DNA of 64,000 nucleotides from Bradyrhizobium arachidis (GCF_024758505.1 NZ_CP077970.1:5704001-5768000); one strand, 5' to 3'. Counted from the stretch's first letter, positions 17,019 to 26,415 are shown. Translations and numbers: made by a program. The notes: a model not told the origin generated them from the letters alone.

Positions 17019-17102
17019 ATGGAATTCCTTTTCAGCCTGATCTCCGACTATGCCTGCGGCCAATGCCTCATCGCCCAGCCACTGCGGGAGGACGAGCTAT
17101 GA
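17019..17102 (+). CDS. Candidate 27-residue mini-ORF
   Basis: This frame encodes MEFLFSLISDYACGQCLIAQ plus seven residues, with a CGQC pair of cysteines. Its TGA overlaps the ATG of a second mini-ORF (ATGA). An AGGGA lies eight bases upstream but is the right arm of a small inverted repeat (TCCCTG 16989-16994, CAGGGA 17005-17010), which could mask the ribosome site. I know no family. The frame is short, and support is limited to the coupling. Confidence 0.35.
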   Translation: MEFLFSLISDYACGQCLIAQPLREDEL

Positions 17103-17191
17103 TCGAGCTGATCTCGGCCGTTCTTGCCCTTTGCAGCATCGGCGTTTTCGCGGCGCACGCGCTCGACGCCTATCGCACCACGCACTTCTGA
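17099..17191 (+). CDS. Candidate 30-residue single-TM peptide
   Basis: The frame reads MIELISAVLALCSIGVFAAH followed by ALDAYRTTHF. Residues 3-22 form one hydrophobic helix long enough to span a membrane, followed by a short polar tail. It overlaps the preceding mini-ORF by four bases (ATGA) and ends three bases before the convergent transglycosylase stop. The composition looks like a real small membrane protein rather than a random frame, but no homologue could be checked. Confidence 0.5.
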   Translation: MIELISAVLALCSIGVFAAHALDAYRTTHF

Positions 17192-17194
17192 AAG

Positions 17195-18010
17195 TTACCG
17201 GGCGGCCTGTCCGCCGCCCTCATCGATCTGCCGCCCCATCAGCGCGATCGCCTTCTGGTACACACCGGCGGCGTTCCAGGCTTCGATGGCCGCAAAATTC
17301 GGCTCGCCCGGCTGGTAGCCGGCACCCGCCCGCCAGCCATGGGCCTTCAGGAACGCAGCGGTTGAATTGAGCGCGTTGGCAGCATTCTCGAGATTGCCGG
17401 TACCATAGGCCAAAATGTTCTTCGGCATGAACTGGGTCTGGCCGACCTCGCCGTGCATCGAGCCGCGCGTTGCGCCCGTCAGCACGCCGCGGTCGATCAG
17501 CTTCAGCGCTGCATAGAGCTGGTCGGTGAAGAATTCTGGACGCCGGCAGTCGTACGCCAGCGTCGCAATCGACGACAGCATGTTCTGGTTGCCCCGCTGG
17601 CTGCCAAAGCCCGTCTCCATGCCCCAGATCGCGATCAACGGCCCCGGTGGCACGCCGTAGCGTTGCTGGATCGACGAAAACAGCGCCGCCTGCGACTGCT
17701 TGAGCTGCCGTCCCTTGGCCACAATGGTGGTGGCGCCGCGCTTGGCGAGGAACTGGTCGAGCGTCAGCGAAAAGCTGCGCTGGCTGCGGTCGGCGTTGAT
17801 GGTGGCGCTGGCATAGTTTGCCTGCATCAAGGCAGCGATCGCAGTCTGGCCGATACCCTTGCCATGCGCCTCCGCGCTGAACTCGCGCTTCCAGCCCTCG
17901 AAGCCGGCCGGCGAACTGCCGCATTGCGCAGCCTCGGCGCGTAATCCGAAGCCGCCGAGCAGCGCCATCGTGCCGAGAAAAGCCGTCGCGATCGTCCTGC
18001 CCTTGGTCAT
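17195..18010 (-). CDS. Lytic murein transglycosylase, MltB type
   Basis: A 271-residue exported enzyme. The signal peptide (MTKGRT..AEA, residues 1-27) fixes the start at ATG 18010; further upstream the frame lacks family sequence. The catalytic glutamate is Glu132 in IWGMETGFG, and the family segments GEVGQTQFMPKNILAYG and NALNSTAAFLKAHGWRAG follow in order, as in the MltB/SltB1 group (GH103). It cleaves peptidoglycan glycan strands, producing 1,6-anhydro-muropeptides in the periplasm. Mature Cys3 (residue 30 of the precursor) is not in a lipobox, so it is soluble rather than lipid-anchored. It is a single gene. Confidence 0.9.
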   Translation of the reverse strand: MTKGRTIATAFLGTMALLGGFGLRAEAAQCGSSPAGFEGWKREFSAEAHGKGIGQTAIAALMQANYASATINADRSQRSFSLTLDQFLAKRGATTIVAKGRQLKQSQAALFSSIQQRYGVPPGPLIAIWGMETGFGSQRGNQNMLSSIATLAYDCRRPEFFTDQLYAALKLIDRGVLTGATRGSMHGEVGQTQFMPKNILAYGTGNLENAANALNSTAAFLKAHGWRAGAGYQPGEPNFAAIEAWNAAGVYQKAIALMGRQIDEGGGQAAR

Positions 18011-18122
18011 CCGGGATTCCCTGTCTTGGAGTCGTGCTCGCATGATCCTACGGCAATGCGGAATTCTCAAGCCGCGGGCGTCACAATCGCGGCGCGCGGG
18101 AGGCTTGACACCTGATGAACGG

Positions 18123-18929
18123 TCACATCCCGTCGCCGCCATGCCCGAGCAGGAAATCCACCATGATGCCCTGGTGCTGCCGGTACATGTCAGTTCCGGT
18201 CGCCGTGACGCAGCCGATCCGTCGCGCGGCGGCGATGAAGGGCGGGATTTCGGGCACGGTGATGACGCAGCCGCAATAGGTCGACGGTGCGAGTCTCGTG
18301 ACGTCGACGGGCAGCGGATCGCCGGCCTTCATTCCCGCAGGCGTGGCGTTGGCGACGAAATCGAAGCCGGTGGGGTCGTCGGACCCTCGCCGCGCGCGGC
18401 CCTTGCCGAGCCTGTTCAGCCGCTCGATCAGTGCGTCGCGGCGCTCGGTCGCGCTGTCGTGGATGGCGAGCTCGCTGACACCGGCCTCGATCAGGGCAAG
18501 TGCAATCGCGGACCCTGCCCCGCCCGCGCCGACCAGCAAGGCGCGCATGCCGTTGGGATCAATCCCCTTGGATCGCGCGGCGCCGAGGAAGCCGAGCCCG
18601 TCCACCATGTCGCCATGCCATGTGCGGTCCGCCTGGCGGCGCATCAGATTCACGGTCTGCAGAAAATGTGCGCGGTCGGTCGCGCTCGCGCAGGCCTGGT
18701 AGCAGGTGAATTTGTGCGGAATGGTCGCAACGATACCATCAAGATTCTTCAGCCGCCCTGCCACCGACAAGAAACCCGGCAAATCCGCTGACGCGACCTG
18801 GACGGGTACGAGGATGGCGTCATGGCCGCGCGCGGCAAAGGCCTCCGTCACGCCCGCCGGCGAGCGCACCTGTGCGATGGGATCGCCCACGATGACATAG
18901 AGTCGCGTTGCGCCTGTCGGGATCATCAT
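18123..18929 (-). CDS. Shikimate/quinate dehydrogenase family protein
   Basis: A 268-residue AroE-family enzyme. The N-terminal signature GDPIAQVRSP, the lysine in ATIPHKFT, the aspartate in GDMVDGLGF and the Rossmann loop GAGGAGSA are present. Departures from biosynthetic AroE are V-D-G where N-T-D-G is usual and Val in place of a common Ser/His in the first motif, which suggests a catabolic or YdiB-like paralogue. The start overlaps the stop of the Baeyer-Villiger monooxygenase gene (ATGA), so the two are translated together. It probably oxidises a cyclic polyol or related acid with NAD(P); the true substrate may be tied to the monooxygenase product. Confidence 0.85.
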   Translation of the reverse strand: MMIPTGATRLYVIVGDPIAQVRSPAGVTEAFAARGHDAILVPVQVASADLPGFLSVAGRLKNLDGIVATIPHKFTCYQACASATDRAHFLQTVNLMRRQADRTWHGDMVDGLGFLGAARSKGIDPNGMRALLVGAGGAGSAIALALIEAGVSELAIHDSATERRDALIERLNRLGKGRARRGSDDPTGFDFVANATPAGMKAGDPLPVDVTRLAPSTYCGCVITVPEIPPFIAAARRIGCVTATGTDMYRQHQGIMVDFLLGHGGDGM

Positions 18930-20776
18930 TTGGCCAGGGCCGGCGATGCGACCGTCTCATACGTCAACTCCAGCCCCTCAAGCTGGCCGTCTTTGCGCCA
19001 GCGATCGAGAAGCCTGAGAAATGCGACGGGCCCGCGCCAATACTGGCTGTTGCGGGCGGCGATGGGATCGAACACGCCCTCATTGTTGTAATAGCCGGGC
19101 GTGCATTCCGCGAGATAGGTCTGGCGTCCCAGCGCAGCCTTGACGACCTCATCAACCCAGGCGTTCTCGGCCGCAAGCGTCGGCTCCAGTGTTTGGGCCC
19201 CACGCTTGCGCGCCTCCTTGATCACATAGGCGATGTGCTGCGACTGCTCGTCGATGATGTGCGGGAAATTTGCGCTCTGGCCCGCCTGCACCGTGACGAT
19301 GAGGAAGCAGTTGGGGAAGCCGCGGCTGTAAAAGCCGTGCAGCGTCTGCACACCACCGCGCCAGCGCTCGCTGAGACTAAGGCCCTCGCGGCCGTAGACC
19401 TCAAAGCCCATGCGGCGGGCATAGTCGGTACCGACCTCAAAACCGCTGGCATAGATCAGACAGTCGAGTTCATAAGCCTTGCCGTCCGCGACGACCGCGT
19501 TCTCGGTGATACGCTCGACGCCCTGCCCCTTGGTGTCGACAAGATGCACGTTGGGCCGATTGAAGGTCTGGAGATACTCGTCGTGGAAGCAAGGCCGCTT
19601 GCAAAAGGCCTTGTACCAGGGCTTTAGCGCCTCCGCGGTCGCCGAATCCTCAACGAGAGCGTCCACGCGGGCGCGGATCTCTTCCATCTTCCGATAGTCC
19701 GCCTGCTCGATCACCTTCAGCGCCTGCTCGATGGAGGTCACCGGCTCCGGCTGGCGGCGCGGCGCGAGCAGAATTTCGCCGAGGAGGCCAGTCCAGCCGT
19801 CCTGCACGAGGTCCTGCTCGAACGGTTCGCCGGAAATGACGGCGGTAAAGTTGTCCATGCGCTCGCGCTGCCAGCCTCGCCGCAGGCTCTTCGCCCAGAC
19901 GTCGTCGGTCGGACGATCGTCGCGCACGCCGATCGCGGACGGCGTGCGCTGGAAGACGTAGAGCTCCTTCGCGGAGTGGCCGAGATGTGGCACGCATTGC
20001 ACGGCGGTGGCCCCGGTGCCGATGATGCCGACGCGCTTGTCGGCAACGCCGGTGAGATTCCCCTCCGCCGTGCCACCGGTGTAGCCGTAATCCCAGCGGC
20101 TGGTGTGGAAGCTGTGGCCTTTGAAACTTTCAATGCCTGGGATGCCCGGAAGTTTCGGCCGGCTCAACGGACCGCCGGCGAGGATCACGAAGCGCGCACG
20201 AATTTTGTCACCGCGATCGGTCTCGACCTGCCAGCGCGATTCCTTCTCCTGCCATGTCATGCGCGAGATGGTGGTCTGGAACAGCGTGCGCTCGTAGAGA
20301 TCGAAATGACGGCCGATGCGGCGGGAGTGCTCGTAGATTTCTGGCGCGCGCGCATATTTGCGCACCGGCATGTAGCCGGTCTCTTCCAGCAGCGGCAGGT
20401 AGATGTAGCTCTCGGTGTCGCAGGCGGCACCCGGATAGCGATTCCAGTACCAGGTGCCGCCGAAGTCGGCAGCCTTTTCCACCATGCGGAAATCGTCGAT
20501 GCCGGCCGCACGCAACCGCGCGCCGCACAAGAGACCGCCAAAACCGCCGCCGACAATGACGACTTCCGTCTCTTCGGTAATCGGTGAACGTGTAAAGCCC
20601 GGATCGGCCCAGGGGTCGTCGAGATAGCGACCGAAGCCGCCTGTCACCTCGACATACTGCGCCTTGCCTTCGCTGCGCAAACGACGGTCGCGCTCGCTAC
20701 GATAGCGCGCGCGAAGTGCGGAGACATCGACGCTGGCTGTGCCTTCCGTGCCAGTCTTGTGTTTTTCCGCTGACAT
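18926..20776 (-). CDS. Flavin-binding Baeyer-Villiger-type monooxygenase
   Basis: A 616-residue protein from ATG 20776 (GGGAG nine bases upstream; an earlier TTG at 20794 is in frame). The FAD Rossmann loop is GGGFGG (76-81), followed by the GGTWYWNRYPGAACD block typical of these enzymes. The Baeyer-Villiger fingerprint F-x-G-x3-H-x3-W-D is present as FKGHSFHTSRWD (218-229), and the NADPH loop is GTGATAVQ. It inserts oxygen next to a ketone, giving an ester or lactone. The N-terminal ~60 residues are an extension seen in the cyclododecanone/phenylacetone branch. It diverges from an acyl-CoA synthetase gene and is coupled to a shikimate dehydrogenase-like gene. Confidence 0.9.
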   Translation of the reverse strand: MSAEKHKTGTEGTASVDVSALRARYRSERDRRLRSEGKAQYVEVTGGFGRYLDDPWADPGFTRSPITEETEVVIVGGGFGGLLCGARLRAAGIDDFRMVEKAADFGGTWYWNRYPGAACDTESYIYLPLLEETGYMPVRKYARAPEIYEHSRRIGRHFDLYERTLFQTTISRMTWQEKESRWQVETDRGDKIRARFVILAGGPLSRPKLPGIPGIESFKGHSFHTSRWDYGYTGGTAEGNLTGVADKRVGIIGTGATAVQCVPHLGHSAKELYVFQRTPSAIGVRDDRPTDDVWAKSLRRGWQRERMDNFTAVISGEPFEQDLVQDGWTGLLGEILLAPRRQPEPVTSIEQALKVIEQADYRKMEEIRARVDALVEDSATAEALKPWYKAFCKRPCFHDEYLQTFNRPNVHLVDTKGQGVERITENAVVADGKAYELDCLIYASGFEVGTDYARRMGFEVYGREGLSLSERWRGGVQTLHGFYSRGFPNCFLIVTVQAGQSANFPHIIDEQSQHIAYVIKEARKRGAQTLEPTLAAENAWVDEVVKAALGRQTYLAECTPGYYNNEGVFDPIAARNSQYWRGPVAFLRLLDRWRKDGQLEGLELTYETVASPALAK

Positions 20777-20939
20777 CGATTTTTCTCCCGTCAACGCGAT
20801 CTCACGCCGCGCACGCCAGTTAACGCAAAACAGTCGATACGCGCAATCACATCGGCGGTTTTCAGGTGAACCTGGAATGATCCTCGGCTAACGTTCCGCC
20901 AACTGAGCCGCGCAATGATGCGGCCTTCCGGAGGATACG

Positions 20940-22565
20940 ATGCAGGGATTGATGATGGATATGCCGCTCCTGATCAGCGGCCTGATCCAGTACGCCGCTG
21001 ACAATCACGGCGAAGCGGAGATCGTCGCGCGCGAGATCGAAGGCGACATTCATCGTTACACCTATGCGGATGCACATCCGCGCATCAAGCGCATGGCGCT
21101 GGCCTTGAAGCGGCTCGGCATGAAGGAAAGCGACCGCGTCGGTACGCTCGCCTGGAATACGCATCGCCATTTCGAGATGTTCTATGCCGCGCCGGGCATG
21201 AGCTATGTGCTGCACACCATCAACCCGCGGCTGTTCCCGGAGCAGCTCGTCTACATCATCAACCACGCCGAAGACCGCCTGCTGTTCATCGATCGGGCGA
21301 CGCTGCCGATCGTGGAGGCGATTGCGCCGCAGCTGAAGACCATCGAAGCTTACGTGGTGATGTCGTCGCGCGAGCGGATGCCGGAGACGAAGCTCGCCAA
21401 TGTGCATTGCTATGAGGAATTGCTGGCCAAGGAGTCTGACGCGGGATTTGCCTGGCCGGTGTTCGACGAAAAGTCCGCATCCACGATCTGCTACACGTCC
21501 GGCACCACAGGCAATCCGAAGGGCGTGATCTACTCACATCGCGCCGCCTTGTTGCAGACCATGGTCTGCTCCGGCTTCGACTTCCTGCCCGGCCATTTGG
21601 AAGGCGTGCGCGAGGTGATGATGCCGATGGCGCCCCTGTTCCACGGCAATGGCTGGAACATGCCGTTCACCGCGCCCTATACCGGCTCGAAGCTGGTACT
21701 GCCCGGCCGCAACTACGAACCGGACAAGCTCTATGAGCTGCTCGAAGGCGAGAAGGTGACGCTGTCGGCGGGCGTGCCGAGCTTTTGGCTGATCCTGCTC
21801 GACTGGCTCGGTCGCACCGGCAACAAATTCTCGACACTCCGCGCGACGCTGTCATCCGGTTCGGCGCCGCCGCGCGCGATGGTCGAGAAGCTGAAACGTG
21901 ACTACGGCGTCGACTACATCCAGGCCTGGGGCATGACGGAAGCACTGGGCTGCTCGATGCCTAGCTTGCGACCGGGCTCGGAGCAGCTCAGCGACACCGA
22001 AAAGTTCGACCGACGCATGGTGTCGGGCCGCGCCTGCTTCGGCACGGCGTTGCGCATCGTCGATGACGGCGAGAACGAGCTACCGCGCGACGGCAAGACC
22101 GTCGGCCATCTCCGCGCCAGGGGCCCCTGGGTTGCCTCCGGCTACATGAAGTTGAACGAAGGCGTCGATCGCGACGGCTGGCTGATCACCGGCGACATGG
22201 CGGTGATCGACGCGCAGGGGCACGTGACGCTGACCGATCGCTCCAAGGACGTGATCAAGTCCGGCGGCGAATGGATCTCCTCGATCCAGCTCGAGGACGT
22301 CGCGCTGTCGCACCCGGACGTGCTGCAGGCCGCCGTCGTCGCCATCGCGCATGAGAAGTGGCAGGAGCGTCCCCTGCTCCTGGTCGTGCGCAAGAAGGGC
22401 ACGACGGTGGAGGCCAAGGCGCTGCTCGACCACATGCGCCCGAAGGTCGCGAGCTGGTGGATGCCTGATGCGGTCGAGTTTCTGGACGAGTTTCCGATGA
22501 CCGGCACCGGAAAGGTGCTGAAATCGGCGCTGCGCGAGAAGTTCAGGGGATACCGCGCCGGATAG
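20940..22565 (+). CDS. AMP-forming acyl-CoA synthetase (medium/long chain type)
   Basis: A 541-residue ANL-superfamily enzyme with the P-loop YTSGTTGNPKGV, the GWNMPF and AWGMTEALGC segments, the hinge region TDRSKDVIKSGGEWISS and the catalytic lysine in TGTGKVLKSALRE near the C-terminus. It activates a carboxylic acid to its CoA ester with ATP. The overall pattern resembles the AlkK/FadD3-like group for medium-chain acids. The ATG follows GGAGG by five bases. It is divergent from the monooxygenase gene, with a shared 163-bp promoter region, and could activate the acid released from a Baeyer-Villiger ester; that is an inference. Confidence 0.92.
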   Translation: MQGLMMDMPLLISGLIQYAADNHGEAEIVAREIEGDIHRYTYADAHPRIKRMALALKRLGMKESDRVGTLAWNTHRHFEMFYAAPGMSYVLHTINPRLFPEQLVYIINHAEDRLLFIDRATLPIVEAIAPQLKTIEAYVVMSSRERMPETKLANVHCYEELLAKESDAGFAWPVFDEKSASTICYTSGTTGNPKGVIYSHRAALLQTMVCSGFDFLPGHLEGVREVMMPMAPLFHGNGWNMPFTAPYTGSKLVLPGRNYEPDKLYELLEGEKVTLSAGVPSFWLILLDWLGRTGNKFSTLRATLSSGSAPPRAMVEKLKRDYGVDYIQAWGMTEALGCSMPSLRPGSEQLSDTEKFDRRMVSGRACFGTALRIVDDGENELPRDGKTVGHLRARGPWVASGYMKLNEGVDRDGWLITGDMAVIDAQGHVTLTDRSKDVIKSGGEWISSIQLEDVALSHPDVLQAAVVAIAHEKWQERPLLLVVRKKGTTVEAKALLDHMRPKVASWWMPDAVEFLDEFPMTGTGKVLKSALREKFRGYRAG

Positions 22566-22578
22566 CTCCCTTGCCCAG

Positions 22579-22608
22579 AAAGGCTGCCGCCTCGCCGCGG
22601 CGGCCTTT
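22579..22608 (+). terminator. Stem-loop after acyl-CoA synthetase gene
   Basis: AAAGGCTGCCGC (22579-22590) pairs with GCGGCGGCCTTT (22597-22608) with one wobble and a six-base loop, 14 bp after the stop codon. The stem ends in A/T on both sides, as in factor-independent terminators, but only CC follows the T run. Confidence 0.55.
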
Positions 22609-22688
22609 CCCGTCCGCGATCGTCTTCACCTTTTGGTAGATTCGGCCGCGATATAGCTGGCCGGTCGCCCCTTGGGATCGAGGACAAA

Positions 22689-23819
22689 ATGGTGTTTTCC
22701 GGATTGGGCCTGCATCTCGGCAATCTGTCGCGCCTGTCCAACGCACAGTCGCGCTCGATCAGCCCGGAGAACTTTTCGGGCGAGAAGGGCAAGGGCGGCA
22801 TGGCCGTGGACGGCCCCGCGGCGCGCCAGGCGCGCGGCCTCGGCCAGGGCTGGAAAATCTCGCCTTATGTCGTGATCGAGCCCGGCGCGACCTTCACGCT
22901 CGCCGACATCGAGGGCCAGGGCGCGATCCAGCAGATATGGATGACGCTGGCGCGCGGCCGTCTCCGCCATTCCATTCTGCGCATCTACTGGGACGAGCAG
23001 GCGCAGCCGAGCGTCGAATGCCCCGCCGGCGATTTCTTCGCCTGCGGCTGGGAAGAATACGCGCAAGTCTCCTCGCTCGCGGTGTGCGTCAATCCCGGGC
23101 GCGGCTTCAACTGCTATTGGGAAATGCCCTTTCGCAAGCGCGCGCGCTTCACGTTGGAGAACCGCAGCGAAGAAGCGCTGACCATCTACTACCAGATCAA
23201 CTACATGCTCACCGAGGTGCCGGAGGATTGCGCTTATTTCCATGCGCAGTTCCGCCGTACCAATCCCGTGCCCTACAAGGACGTCTACACCATTCTCGAA
23301 GGCGTCAGCGGCCGCGGCCACTATGTCGGCACGTATATGGCCTGGGGTACCAACAGCAACGGCTGGTGGGGCGAAGGCGAGATCAAGTTCTTCATGGATG
23401 GCGACGGCGACTTCCCGACCATCTGCGGCACCGGTACCGAGGACTATTTTTGCGGCGCCTACAATTTCGATCCCTATGTGCCGTGGATGCTGGCGCATCC
23501 CGGCCAGAGCGGCGGCCCGCAGTCGCGCTATCAGGAATTCACCACACCCTATGCCGGCCTGCCGCAGGTGATCCGGCCCGACGGCGTCTACCGCTCGCAA
23601 CAGCGTTTTGGCATGTACCGCTGGCACATCACCGATCCCGTGCGCTTCCAGAGGGATTTTCGCGTCACGATCCAGGCGCTGGGCTGGCGCCATGGTGTCA
23701 AGGAGCCGAAATATCTGCCGCTCCAGGACGACATCGCCTCCGTCGCGTTCTGGTACCAGACGTTGCCGACGGCGCCATTCCCTCGATTGCCGGATGCGGA
23801 CTATCTCGAAGTGGATTGA
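22689..23819 (+). CDS. DUF2961 / GH172-family glycoside hydrolase-like protein
   Basis: A 376-residue protein without a signal peptide, matching DUF2961: N-terminal LSNAQSRSISPEN, a central jelly-roll region with GAIQQIWMTL and ECPAGDFFACGW, and the conserved GTGTEDYFCGAY motif at about two-thirds. DUF2961 was reclassified as GH172, where founding members act on alpha-D-fructofuranosides, arabinofuranosides and difructose anhydrides. The acidic GTGTED motif is part of the active site in the family; exact catalytic residues are not asserted. The first ATG is at 22689, with weak ribosome-site support. It sits alone between fatty-acid-type genes, with no sugar transporter next to it. Substrate unknown. 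Confidence 0.85.
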   Translation: MVFSGLGLHLGNLSRLSNAQSRSISPENFSGEKGKGGMAVDGPAARQARGLGQGWKISPYVVIEPGATFTLADIEGQGAIQQIWMTLARGRLRHSILRIYWDEQAQPSVECPAGDFFACGWEEYAQVSSLAVCVNPGRGFNCYWEMPFRKRARFTLENRSEEALTIYYQINYMLTEVPEDCAYFHAQFRRTNPVPYKDVYTILEGVSGRGHYVGTYMAWGTNSNGWWGEGEIKFFMDGDGDFPTICGTGTEDYFCGAYNFDPYVPWMLAHPGQSGGPQSRYQEFTTPYAGLPQVIRPDGVYRSQQRFGMYRWHITDPVRFQRDFRVTIQALGWRHGVKEPKYLPLQDDIASVAFWYQTLPTAPFPRLPDADYLEVD

Positions 23820-23937
23820 GTGCGCGGCTAGCCTCGTCTTGTGTCGAGTTGCTGATGTCAGCAACGTTTAGAACGCAACAGTCCCTGCGTTCTCCTCTAC
23901 ACTGACGGCCGCCTGATCGATTCAGCAGGAGGTCCCG

Positions 23938-25149
23938 ATGCTCTATCCCATGTCGCCAAAAGTCGTCGAGCTCAAGCGCAAGCTCGAAAACTTCATGGAC
24001 CGGCACATCTATCCGAACGAGGAGCGGTTCTATCGCGAAGCCGAGGAACTCGGGCCGTGGAAGGTCTATCCCGTCGTCGAGGAGCTAAAACCGCTGGCAC
24101 GCGCCGAGGGGCTCTGGAACCTGTTCCTGCCGGAGAGCAAACACGGGGCGGGGCTGACCAATCTCGAATATGCACCGCTGTGCGAGGTGATGGGCCGCTC
24201 GCATCTGGCGCCCGAAGTCTTCAACTGCTCGGCGCCCGACACCGGCAATATGGAGGTGCTGGAGCGTTACGGCAGCGAGAAGGACAAGGAGCGTTGGCTG
24301 AAGCCGCTGCTCGCGGGCGAAATCCGTTCCTGTTTTGCCATGACCGAACCCGCGGTCGCCTCATCGGATGCGACCAACATCGAGAGCTCGATCGTGCGCG
24401 ATGGCGACCATTACGTCATCAACGGACGCAAATGGTACACGACGAACGCGACCGATCCGCGCTGCAAGATCTGCATCTTCATGGGCAAGAGCGACCCCGA
24501 CAATGCCGACCGCCACAAGCAGCAATCGATGATCCTGGTGCCGATGGATACGCCGGGCATCGAGGTCAAGCGTCCCCTGCCCGTGTTCGGCTTCTACGGC
24601 GTGCCGGATCGTGCCTCGGAAGTCATCTTCACCAACGTCAGGGTCCCCAGGGAGAACATGCTGCTCGGCGAAGGCCGCGGTTTCGAGATCGCGCAGGGAC
24701 GGCTCGGCCCCGGCCGCATCCACCACTGCATGCGTCTCATTGGCCTTGCCGAACGCACGTTGGAGAAGATGTGCCGCCGCGTGCGCAGCCGCATCACCTT
24801 CGGCAAGCCGGTGTCGGAACAGACGGTGACGCAGGAGCGCATCGCCGAAGCCCGCATCATGATCGAGCAGGCGCGTTTGCTGACGCTAAACGCCGCGCAC
24901 GCCATGGACACGGTCGGCAACAAGGTGGCGAAGGCCGAGATCGCCATGATCAAGGTCGCCGTGCCCAACATGGCCTGCCAGATCATCGACTGGGCGATCC
25001 AGGCCCATGGCGGCGGCGGCACCTCGAACGACTTTGGTCTGACCCAGGCCTACGCCACCGCCCGCCTGCTCAGGCTTGCCGACGGACCGGACGAGGTCCA
25101 TCGCAACCAGATCGCGCGCATGGAGCTGAAGAAATACTCCAACGCATGA
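23938..25149 (+). CDS. Acyl-CoA dehydrogenase, ACAD10/11-like
   Basis: A 403-residue flavoprotein dehydrogenase. Family features are [16 protein letters not shown] (FAD/substrate strand), [11 protein letters not shown], the FGKPVSEQ arginine-helix region, and a C-terminal [14 protein letters not shown] followed by [14 protein letters not shown]. The DGPDEVH motif is typical of the ACAD10/ACAD11 branch rather than classical short- or medium-chain enzymes. It introduces a double bond into an acyl-CoA and passes electrons to ETF. The ATG follows AGGAGG by five bases. No ETF or aminoglycoside-phosphotransferase-like partner gene, often found beside this branch, lies in the immediate neighbourhood. 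Confidence 0.92.
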   Translation: MLYPMSPKVVELKRKLENFMDRHIYPNEERFYREAEELGPWKVYPVVEELKPLARAEGLWNLFLPESKHGAGLTNLEYAPLCEVMGRSHLAPEVFNCSAPDTGNMEVLERYGSEKDKERWLKPLLAGEIRSCFAMTEPAVASSDATNIESSIVRDGDHYVINGRKWYTTNATDPRCKICIFMGKSDPDNADRHKQQSMILVPMDTPGIEVKRPLPVFGFYGVPDRASEVIFTNVRVPRENMLLGEGRGFEIAQGRLGPGRIHHCMRLIGLAERTLEKMCRRVRSRITFGKPVSEQTVTQERIAEARIMIEQARLLTLNAAHAMDTVGNKVAKAEIAMIKVAVPNMACQIIDWAIQAHGGGGTSNDFGLTQAYATARLLRLADGPDEVHRNQIARMELKKYSNA

Positions 25150-25272
25150 GCCGGCGGCGCCGCCGCGCGTCCTGATCACGGCCTACAATGGCAGGTTGAC
25201 AAAATTACGCCATCAAAAATACCGACCGTCCGGAACCAGGCAATGATGCCAAGGGAACGGGAGGTCAGTTCG

Positions 25273-26415
25273 ATGACGAAGGATACCCTCAGACCAGCAA
25301 GCCTTCGGCGAAGCGCGCTCCCGATGCTCTCCGTTCCCGTGATCGCCTTGGCGATCTCATCAATGGTGATCAGCACGACGGCATATGCCGAAGAAACAGC
25401 CAAAGGCACGACCACGGCTGCCAATCTGCCACGCATTCTCGTGCTCGCAACCGGCGGGACCATCGCAGGTCAGGCAGATCCCCGCGCGACAGGTGCATAC
25501 AAATCCGGTCAGATCACGGGAGAGCAACTGGTCCAGTCGGTCCCGGGCCTGGACAAGGTGGCGAAGTTGAACGCCGAACAGATCTCGGCGATCGGATCCC
25601 AGGATATGAATGACAAGGTCTGGTTTGCCCTGGCTCAGCGCATTCAGCAAGCCTTTGACAAGAACGAAGCCGATGGCGTCGTCATAACGCACGGCACGGA
25701 TACGCTCGAGGAGACGGCGTTTTTCCTCGACAACGTGGTCAAGGGCGACAAGCCGGTCGTGATCGTGGGTTCGATGCGTCCCGCCACGGCCGTCAGCGCG
25801 GACGGCCCGGGCAATCTGTACGAAGCCATCCAGGTCGCCTCCGATCCTCGCTCGCGCGGGCGCGGGGTCATGGCCGTGCTGAACGACAAGATCGAGGCGG
25901 CGCGTTCGATAACGAAGACCAACACCACGAGCATCGAGACGTTCGTGTCTCCGAACGGTGGACCCATCGGCTACGTCGATTCAGCCGGCGGCATTCGTTT
26001 CATGGCGCAGACTTCCGGGCTGAAGCGGGCGAACTATGCCTTGCCGGCGAGCGATCCCCTGCCGCGGGTCGAAATCATCTACTCCCACGCCAACATGGAC
26101 GCCATTCCGATCGAGGACGCCATCTCGCACGGCGCCAAGGGCATTGTGCTGGCGGGCGTCGGAGATGGAAACACCTCCAAGCAGGCACTCGAAGCCCTCG
26201 AGGCCGCCGCCAAGAAGGGCGTCATCGTCGTTCGCTCCAGTCGCGTTCGATCCGGCTTCGTCACGCGCAACGTCGAGGTCGATGACGACAAGAACGGCTT
26301 CGTCGTCTCGGAGGATCTGAACCCGCAGAAGGCGCGGGTTCTGACCCAGCTTCTGATCGCGAGCGGCGTCACCGCTCCAGCTGAGCTACAGCGGGCTTTT
26401 ACGGCGACCTGGTAG
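25273..26415 (+). CDS. Type II L-asparaginase, exported
   Basis: A 380-residue precursor from ATG 25273 (GGGAGG eight bases upstream). A long signal peptide ends near TTAYAEE (about residue 40). The mature enzyme has the nucleophile Thr63 in LATGGTIAG, the mobile-loop Tyr74, and the second catalytic pair Thr141-Asp142 in THGTDTLEET, with the family segments VIVGSMRPATAVSADGPGN and VVRSSRVRSGFVT. Length, order and export match the AnsB periplasmic high-affinity group, which releases ammonia and aspartate from asparagine, often with some glutaminase activity. No aspartase or asparagine permease lies adjacent. Confidence 0.93.
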   Translation: MTKDTLRPASLRRSALPMLSVPVIALAISSMVISTTAYAEETAKGTTTAANLPRILVLATGGTIAGQADPRATGAYKSGQITGEQLVQSVPGLDKVAKLNAEQISAIGSQDMNDKVWFALAQRIQQAFDKNEADGVVITHGTDTLEETAFFLDNVVKGDKPVVIVGSMRPATAVSADGPGNLYEAIQVASDPRSRGRGVMAVLNDKIEAARSITKTNTTSIETFVSPNGGPIGYVDSAGGIRFMAQTSGLKRANYALPASDPLPRVEIIYSHANMDAIPIEDAISHGAKGIVLAGVGDGNTSKQALEALEAAAKKGVIVVRSSRVRSGFVTRNVEVDDDKNGFVVSEDLNPQKARVLTQLLIASGVTAPAELQRAFTATW

